Origin: JBFJKD01 sp041600415
GTDB taxonomy: Bacteria > Pseudomonadota > Gammaproteobacteria > Pseudomonadales > Porticoccaceae
Assembly (NCBI GenBank): GCA_041600415.1
Contig: JBFIKF010000001.1
Location: forward strand, 310,001-374,000
Direction of reading: 5' to 3'
DNA length: 64,000 nucleotides
Shown here piece after piece: positions 59,165 to 64,000 of this stretch. A program made the translations under genes and the position numbers. Within the stretch, counting starts at the first letter, position 1. Each line of letters starts with the position of its first letter. The notes beneath the pieces were generated by a model. It saw nothing but the letters and a program-made list of their open reading frames with translations. It had not been told where the DNA came from and ran no database searches.

Positions 59165-59926
59165 ATGGGTCAGTGGGTATGGCGATCGCAATGGGAGTTT
59201 TCCGCCGAGTATATGCGCGGTGGGGACAATGCACCCTTTGTGGATTTCGAGACGGCTTTCTCCTGGCCGGGAGAATTGGTCAGTAAGGGACCAGTCAACG
59301 AGGTGGTGCACACGTCGGTACAGGGTGTCGGATATTATGTGAAGCGGTATCGTAGTGGCGGTAAATGGCTGCGGCGCTGGTTGGGAGCCAGTCGCGCGCG
59401 GGCGGAATGGCAAAATCTGTGCATGTTCAACGATCTCGGTATTCCCACACCGCCACTGGTAGCCTTTGGTGAGCAGCGAGGCTTGAATGGCGAACGACAG
59501 GGCGTGCTGGTGTTGCGCGAACAGACTGACACGGTGGATTTGGCGACGCTGGCTCGCAGCGGGAGCCCGGAATTGAAATCGCAGTCGTGGGTGCAAGGGG
59601 TTGGGCGCCAGGTGGCCGACGCGGTGCGCAAATTACACAACAACAACTTTTGTCACAACGATCTCAAGTGGCGAAATATTCTGGTGACGCGCCACGCCAC
59701 GCCAACCGTCTATTTCATCGATTGCCCGTCCGGGCGGTTCTGGCCTGGCGGTTTGGTAAAACGTCGGATAATTAAGGATCTGGCCTGTCTGGACAAGGTG
59801 GCAAAGCTGCAACTGAGCAGGACGCAACGCCTCAGATTTTACTTAACCTACGCCAACAAAGCCGCTCTGGATGACCGGGACAAGAAAATAATACGACGGG
59901 TGGGAAACTATTTTGCTAATGAATAA
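59165..59926 (+). CDS. LPS core kinase, InaA/WaaP family
   Basis: A 253-residue cytoplasmic kinase of the lipopolysaccharide kinase family. The N-lobe shows YYVKRYRSGGKWLRRWLGASRARAEWQNL (ATP Lys and the typical YKRY block), then GVLVLREQTDTVDL, the catalytic loop NFCHNDLKWRNILV with Asp and Asn, and VYFIDCPSGRFW as metal-binding segment. It probably phosphorylates a core sugar. ATG 59165 follows AGGGGTGAG; an in-frame TTG at 59144 is unlikely. waaC begins 136 bases downstream. Confidence 0.86.
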   Translation: MGQWVWRSQWEFSAEYMRGGDNAPFVDFETAFSWPGELVSKGPVNEVVHTSVQGVGYYVKRYRSGGKWLRRWLGASRARAEWQNLCMFNDLGIPTPPLVAFGEQRGLNGERQGVLVLREQTDTVDLATLARSGSPELKSQSWVQGVGRQVADAVRKLHNNNFCHNDLKWRNILVTRHATPTVYFIDCPSGRFWPGGLVKRRIIKDLACLDKVAKLQLSRTQRLRFYLTYANKAALDDRDKKIIRRVGNYFANE

Positions 59927-60062
59927 CGCGTAAATAATCAGCGTTTTACCGTTGCGTAACGGTCGTTACGTCGTCAGCCCTTCACGGTCGTCGTAGAAAA
60001 ATTTCGCGCAACACAGCACAATACCGTCGCCGGCCGTTCCACCAACACAAGTGACTGTCACT

Positions 60063-61139
60063 ATGCGTGCACTGCTCGTCAAGCTGTCCTCCATGGGTGA
60101 TCTGGTGCAGACTCTGCCAGCGGTGACCGACGCCTGGCGGGCGCGGCCGGACGTACGCTTTGACTGGGTGGTGGACGAAGCGTTTGCTGAAATTCCGGGC
60201 TGGCATCCGGCGGGTGTTCGCGTGATCGCCACCGCCCATCGGCGCTGGCGCCGCCAGCCCGTCAGCAGCTGGCGCAACGGTGCGCTTGGGGATTTTCTAA
60301 CGGCGTTGCGCCAGACCCAATACGCCGCGGTGATCGACGCGCAAACTAATCTTAAAAGCGCGGCGGTCACCTGGTTGGCCCGTAGTGCCAACAAAATTGG
60401 ACCTGATAGCGCTTCCGTGCGGGAGTGGGGTGCCCATTTTGCGTACCATAAAAAAATTCCCGTGGACAAAAATCAACATGCCATCAGCCGCATGCGGCAG
60501 TTGTTTGCCGCCGCTCTCGACTACGAGATGCCCACTACACCACCCGATTTTGCTTTGCAGGAGGTGGTGTGGCCGACAGCGGATGTCGCTCTGCCGGAGG
60601 AACCCTTCCTGGTATTTATTCATAACGCCAGTTGGGCCAGTAAAGGCTGGCCCGAGGAGAGTTGGCGGCAGCTACTGGCATTGGCCGCAGAGGCCGGGTA
60701 TCGCGTGTTGTTGCCCTGGGGTGTAGAGGCGGAACGTCAGCAGGCGCTGCGCATTGCCGCGGGTTTTGACGAGGCTCAGGTACTGCCGCGCCTGATGCTC
60801 GGACAACTGGCGGGTATTTTACAATCTAGCGCGGGCGCGGTCTGTGTCGATACCGGCCTGGCGCACCTGTCGGCGGCACTGGGGATGCCAACGGTAACGC
60901 TGTACGGACCGACCGATCCCCATCTGATTGGTGCAACCGGGTACAATTCCTCACACCTGGGCGCGGAGGGTTTTGCCTGTATGCCGTGCTACCGGCGCGA
61001 ATGTGTGGTGGAGGGATGTTCCGGTCCGCAAGCCCAATGCCTGAAAGGTATCGCCCCACAACGGGTATGGGCGGCACTGCAAAAGCAGTTGCACAGTGGC
61101 GCGGTGGGCGATTCCGTGCCCGACCTGAATAGCCTGTGA
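60063..61139 (+). CDS. waaC: LPS heptosyltransferase I WaaC
   Basis: A 358-residue GT9 enzyme that adds the first heptose to Kdo. Marks are ALLVKLSSMGDLVQTLPAVTDA, the FDWVVDEAFAEIP block, VIDAQTNLKSAAVTWLA, ASWASKGWPEESWRQLL and VCVDTGLAHLSAALGMPTVTLYGPTDPHLIGATG, all typical of WaaC. ATG 60063 was chosen; GTG 60051 is an alternative. hldE, whose product it uses, follows after 92 bases. WaaF at the other end of the locus acts next. Confidence 0.95.
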   Translation: MRALLVKLSSMGDLVQTLPAVTDAWRARPDVRFDWVVDEAFAEIPGWHPAGVRVIATAHRRWRRQPVSSWRNGALGDFLTALRQTQYAAVIDAQTNLKSAAVTWLARSANKIGPDSASVREWGAHFAYHKKIPVDKNQHAISRMRQLFAAALDYEMPTTPPDFALQEVVWPTADVALPEEPFLVFIHNASWASKGWPEESWRQLLALAAEAGYRVLLPWGVEAERQQALRIAAGFDEAQVLPRLMLGQLAGILQSSAGAVCVDTGLAHLSAALGMPTVTLYGPTDPHLIGATGYNSSHLGAEGFACMPCYRRECVVEGCSGPQAQCLKGIAPQRVWAALQKQLHSGAVGDSVPDLNSL

Positions 61140-61231
61140 TGCGTATTATTGCTTAACTGTGTCGATTATGAGCACCGCGTAAACACTGGAAAATCGAGCG
61201 CAAAAATTGCGCGATAAAACGGAGTAGTCCT

Positions 61232-62656
61232 GTGAAAAGCACACTACCGCGCTTTGACAAGGCCCAGATTCTGATTGTTGGCGACCTGATGCTCGACCGT
61301 TACTGGCACGGCATGACGTCGCGTATTTCTCCCGAGGCCCCGGTGCCGGTGGTCAAGGTGGAGCAGATTGAAGATCGTATCGGTGGTGCCGGGAACGTAG
61401 CGCTTAATGTAGTGTCGCTGGGGGCTGGTGCCGCGCTGGTGGCGGTAGTGGGCGACGATGAAGCCGGTGGCGTGTTGCAGGAACGTCTGCGTGCGGCCGG
61501 TATTCATGCTGACCTCCATCGCTCCAGCGTAAAACCCACAATCACTAAATTAAGAGTGATCAGTCGCCACCAGCAACTGTTGCGTCTCGACTTTGAAGAA
61601 AGCTTCTCGAGTGAAGACGCCGCTGCGTTGCCCGCCAAAGTGGCGGATCTGCTGGGTGGTGTTGGCGTGCTGGTATTGTCGGACTACGCCAAAGGCGCTT
61701 TACAAGACCCCCAGGCGCTAATTGCCGCGGCGCGGCGGGCCGGAGTGCCGGTGCTGGCGGATCCCAAGGGTAGTGACTTTTCGCGCTACACCGGGGCGAC
61801 ATTACTGACCCCTAATCTGCAGGAGTTTGAAGTGGTGGTTGGCCCCTGTAGTGGCGAGCAGGAACTGGTGAAGCGAGGCCTCGCGTTGCTTGACAAGTTA
61901 CACCTGGAAGCACTGCTGATTACCCGCGGAGAACTGGGTATGACTCTGTTGCGCCGCGACGCGCCGGAATTGCATCTGCCCGCCCGGGCGCGGGAAGTAT
62001 TCGATGTTACTGGCGCGGGCGACACGGTGATCGCGGTTCTGGCGGCAGCGATCGCAGCGGGATCGCCATTGCACGAGGCGGTTGCGTTGGCCAACATAGC
62101 GGCCGGGGTTGTGGTGGGTAAACTGGGGACAGCAACCGTGAGCGCGCCGGAATTACGCCGCGCGGTGCAACGGGAGCAAGGGTCCGAGCGCGGCGTGGTT
62201 AACCACGAACAACTGCTGGTGGATATCGCCGATGCCCGTGCCCACGGCGAAAAAATTGTTTTCACCAATGGTTGTTTCGATATTTTGCACGCCGGTCACG
62301 TGGGTTATCTCGAGCAGGCGCGCAAACTGGGCGATCGCTTGATTGTTGCGGTCAACAGCGATGAATCGGTTACCCGGTTAAAGGGCCCTGGTCGCCCCAT
62401 CAACAGCGAGGGGCGACGCATGGCCGTGCTGGCGGGTCTCGAAGCGGTTGACTGGGTTATCGCGTTTTCCGAGGACACACCTGAGCCGTTACTGGAAAGC
62501 CTTAAACCGGATATTCTGGTCAAGGGTGGCGACTACACGAGGGAGCAGGTGGTCGGCTGGCAAATCGTCGAATGCTATGGGGGCGCGGTACAGGTCCTGG
62601 ATTTTCTTGACGATTGCTCCACCAGCGCGATTGTGGAGAAAATCCAACAGAAATAG
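61232..62656 (+). CDS. hldE: bifunctional heptose-7-phosphate kinase/heptose-1-phosphate adenylyltransferase
   Basis: A 474-residue enzyme that makes ADP-heptose for the LPS core. The N-terminal ribokinase-type domain (about 1-315) has LIVGDLMLDRYWHG, RIGGAGNVALNVVSLGA and VTGAGDTVIAVLAAAIAAG. The C-terminal nucleotidyltransferase (about 340-474) has VFTNGCFDILHAGHVGYLEQARKLGD and DILVKGGDYT. GTG 61232 follows GGAG at seven bases. Length equals E. coli HldE (477). It supplies WaaC and WaaF in this locus. Confidence 0.97.
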   Translation: MKSTLPRFDKAQILIVGDLMLDRYWHGMTSRISPEAPVPVVKVEQIEDRIGGAGNVALNVVSLGAGAALVAVVGDDEAGGVLQERLRAAGIHADLHRSSVKPTITKLRVISRHQQLLRLDFEESFSSEDAAALPAKVADLLGGVGVLVLSDYAKGALQDPQALIAAARRAGVPVLADPKGSDFSRYTGATLLTPNLQEFEVVVGPCSGEQELVKRGLALLDKLHLEALLITRGELGMTLLRRDAPELHLPARAREVFDVTGAGDTVIAVLAAAIAAGSPLHEAVALANIAAGVVVGKLGTATVSAPELRRAVQREQGSERGVVNHEQLLVDIADARAHGEKIVFTNGCFDILHAGHVGYLEQARKLGDRLIVAVNSDESVTRLKGPGRPINSEGRRMAVLAGLEAVDWVIAFSEDTPEPLLESLKPDILVKGGDYTREQVVGWQIVECYGGAVQVLDFLDDCSTSAIVEKIQQK

Positions 62657-62732
62657 CGATCGATATATTTGTAAGCGGGTTTTTAAACACGCAGATTTTG
62701 TGTAGCTGGCTGCCACTGCCAATAAATTTTTC

Positions 62733-63320
62733 CTAATGAACCTTGCCGCGTGTTACTTGCGCGATGTGTTGCATGGCGCTGTCGGTGCGTTCCTCAACCG
62801 AGCCGCGCAGTTCGATCAGCTTGACCCCCAGATTGCGCGCCAGCTTGACGATCATGTCTTCGATATCGGCGCGGTGCTGTTCGGAGTGCGGCCGTTTGCC
62901 ATCCAGTTGCAGAGCGATTTCCACGGGCAGGAAAAATAGTAAATCAAACTGACCCAAATACCAGGGCAACAATTGTTCAATTGCCGCCTTAAGGTGTGGG
63001 TTTTTGGGTCCCTCGGTATGCAGATAGGCGGCGTAATCGAGTAGCGTGCGATCGTAGATCATCAGTTGATTACGGGGTTGTTCCAGGCGTCGCAGGTGCT
63101 CACCAAGCAACAGATAATAAATATGGTCCGCGCCGAGTGGAGGTTGGGTCCGGCCCAGCAGGGGGCGCAACACATCGATGGGTTCCACCAACGTCCGGAC
63201 CTGCACGCCCTCGGCCCGCAGAGTGTCGCCAAGCGTTGTGGCGAGGGTGGACTTACCGGAGCAATGACTACCGGATATGCCAATCCGCCACGCGTCCTTT
63301 TTAAGGGTTTCCCTGGTCAT
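62733..63320 (-). CDS. P-loop nucleotide kinase-like ATPase (AAA_28-type)
   Basis: A 195-residue P-loop protein with Walker A GISGSHCSGKSTLATTL, a dTMP/NadR-type kinase layout, YDRTLLDYAAYLHT (substrate/catalytic Asp-Arg), DLLFFLPVEIAL (Walker B-like) and the LID-like RPHSEQHRADIEDMI. It probably phosphorylates a nucleotide or similar small molecule; the substrate is unknown. ATG 63320 overlaps the stop of the aldo/keto reductase (ATGA), so the two are translated together. It is convergent with hldE across 76 bases. Confidence 0.82.
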   Translation of the reverse strand: MTRETLKKDAWRIGISGSHCSGKSTLATTLGDTLRAEGVQVRTLVEPIDVLRPLLGRTQPPLGADHIYYLLLGEHLRRLEQPRNQLMIYDRTLLDYAAYLHTEGPKNPHLKAAIEQLLPWYLGQFDLLFFLPVEIALQLDGKRPHSEQHRADIEDMIVKLARNLGVKLIELRGSVEERTDSAMQHIAQVTRGKVH

Positions 63321-64000
63321 AACCTGTGCGCTGACAGGGCGCGGCTTAACGCCTCGACGTTGTGCCGTAAATGCTCGGGATTCAGGGTGCCGACGATAGC
63401 GCTTGTTACGCCCGCCCGCGCGAACAGGTGCTGGAACGTTTGCGCGACGGCATCCGAGTTGGCAGAGCTGGAGGTGTTGACGAGATGTCCGCTGGCGAGG
63501 GCTTTTTTGATTACCACTCCCTTGCGATGGCGTGCGCAATAATCGATCACCGGTTCCTGATCCCGCTCCCGCAGGTTCCATGTCACCATTACCAGGTCGC
63601 TTTGCTGTGCCGCCAGCAGTCCTCCTGGCACGGTTTTGGTGGACATCCCATAAGCGCGAATTTTTCCCGTCCGTTTCAGTTCCGCCAGGGCCTCCAGCGT
63701 ACCGTGGTGGCGAATAATGTCTTCGTCCGCGCCGTTGGAATGTACCAGTACGATATCGAGCACATCCCGTTGCAGGCGGCGCAGGCTGCGCTCCACGCTA
63801 AATCGAGTATGTTCAACGGTAAAATCAAACTGCGACTGGCCGTCGACGAACTCCTCTCCCACCTTGGTGCACAGCAACCAGTGATGACGTTGATGTTTTA
63901 GCGGCCCCTGAAGTAGTTCGCCAAGACGGGTCTCGCTGCTGCCGTAGGCGGGCGCGGTGTCGAGCAGATTAATACCCAGATCCTGTGCCAGCGCTAATAA
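63317..64000 (-). CDS. aldo/keto reductase (5' end beyond the window)
   Basis: The C-terminal 227 residues of an NADPH-dependent aldo/keto reductase. The visible part begins with LGINLLDTAPAYGSSETRLGE (catalytic Asp and Tyr of the family), then LLCTKVGEEF (catalytic Lys), DIVLVHSNG (catalytic His of the LxH block), IRAYGMST, DLVMVTWNLRERDQEPVI and the C-terminal TSAIVGTLNPEHLRHNVEAL that binds the cofactor phosphate. The substrate is unknown. The stop overlaps the start of the P-loop kinase gene. Confidence 0.9.
   Translation of the reverse strand, partial: LLALAQDLGINLLDTAPAYGSSETRLGELLQGPLKHQRHHWLLCTKVGEEFVDGQSQFDFTVEHTRFSVERSLRRLQRDVLDIVLVHSNGADEDIIRHHGTLEALAELKRTGKIRAYGMSTKTVPGGLLAAQQSDLVMVTWNLRERDQEPVIDYCARHRKGVVIKKALASGHLVNTSSSANSDAVAQTFQHLFARAGVTSAIVGTLNPEHLRHNVEALSRALSAHRL

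Noticed and set aside
1..64000. tRNA or rRNA genes, CRISPR arrays, insertion sequences, prophage genes
   Set aside because: None was recognised on either strand when reading through the intergenic regions, which are few and short.

Overview
The window reads as a chromosomal segment of a Gram-negative gammaproteobacterium close to Pseudomonas and the Cellvibrio/Teredinibacter relatives. The evidence is the gene content (6S RNA between fthC and zapA, ygfB-pepP-ubiH-ubiI, rpiA next to ilvA, ptsP-rppH, lgt-thyA-folA, glnE-ilvE-waaF, heptose LPS core genes), ubiquinone biosynthesis, and a TonB2-type energy module. Coding density is high. I found no tRNA, rRNA, insertion sequence, phage gene or CRISPR array. 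Both ends cut through genes: a hybrid histidine kinase at the left and an aldo/keto reductase at the right.

Region 1 (1-9143, minus strand) is the most unusual part. It is one tightly packed run, 5' to 3': a thiamine-diphosphate enzyme, two small citrate-synthase-fold proteins, a TonB-dependent outer-membrane receptor, a periplasmic ABC_sub_bind protein and a BarA-like hybrid kinase ending in an HPt domain. The first four genes overlap one another by 1-14 bases and the last two follow at short gaps. By eye, both citrate-synthase-like proteins lack the canonical His/His/Asp catalytic triad. The set looks like a metabolite-making module joined to a sensing chain that runs from outer membrane to phosphorelay. 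Its ligand and product are unknown. Divergent from it lie a class III omega-aminotransferase and a class III alcohol dehydrogenase.

Region 2 (about 12.0-36.1 kb) is housekeeping: SrkA kinase, PurU, a DUF4124-glutaredoxin, a nitroreductase, RpiA, IlvA, pyruvate kinase, FthC, 6S RNA, ZapA and a ZapB-like coiled coil, YgfB, PepP, UbiH and a second Ubi hydroxylase, a KirBac potassium channel, GcvT-GcvH, RlmI, an NRDE protein, PtsP, RppH, a HAD phosphatase, Lgt, ThyA and FolA.

Region 3 (36.3-41.4 kb) is a six-gene TonB2-type operon: DUF3450 protein, TtpC, ExbB, ExbD, TonB and a TPR protein. It could energise TonB receptors such as the one in region 1.

Region 4 (41.5-53.8 kb) holds IlvD, an MscL with a C-terminal Cys4 motif, a small methyltransferase, a monooxygenase-fold protein, ArgA, ArgE, a stand-alone GspE/PilB-type ATPase, GlnE and IlvE.

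Region 5 (53.8-62.7 kb) is an LPS inner-core locus: WaaF, a double kinase-domain protein, a carbamoyltransferase, an atypical kinase-fold protein, an InaA/WaaP-type kinase, WaaC and HldE. It suggests a heptose core that is phosphorylated and carbamoylated. The right end holds a P-loop kinase-like protein translationally coupled to an aldo/keto reductase.
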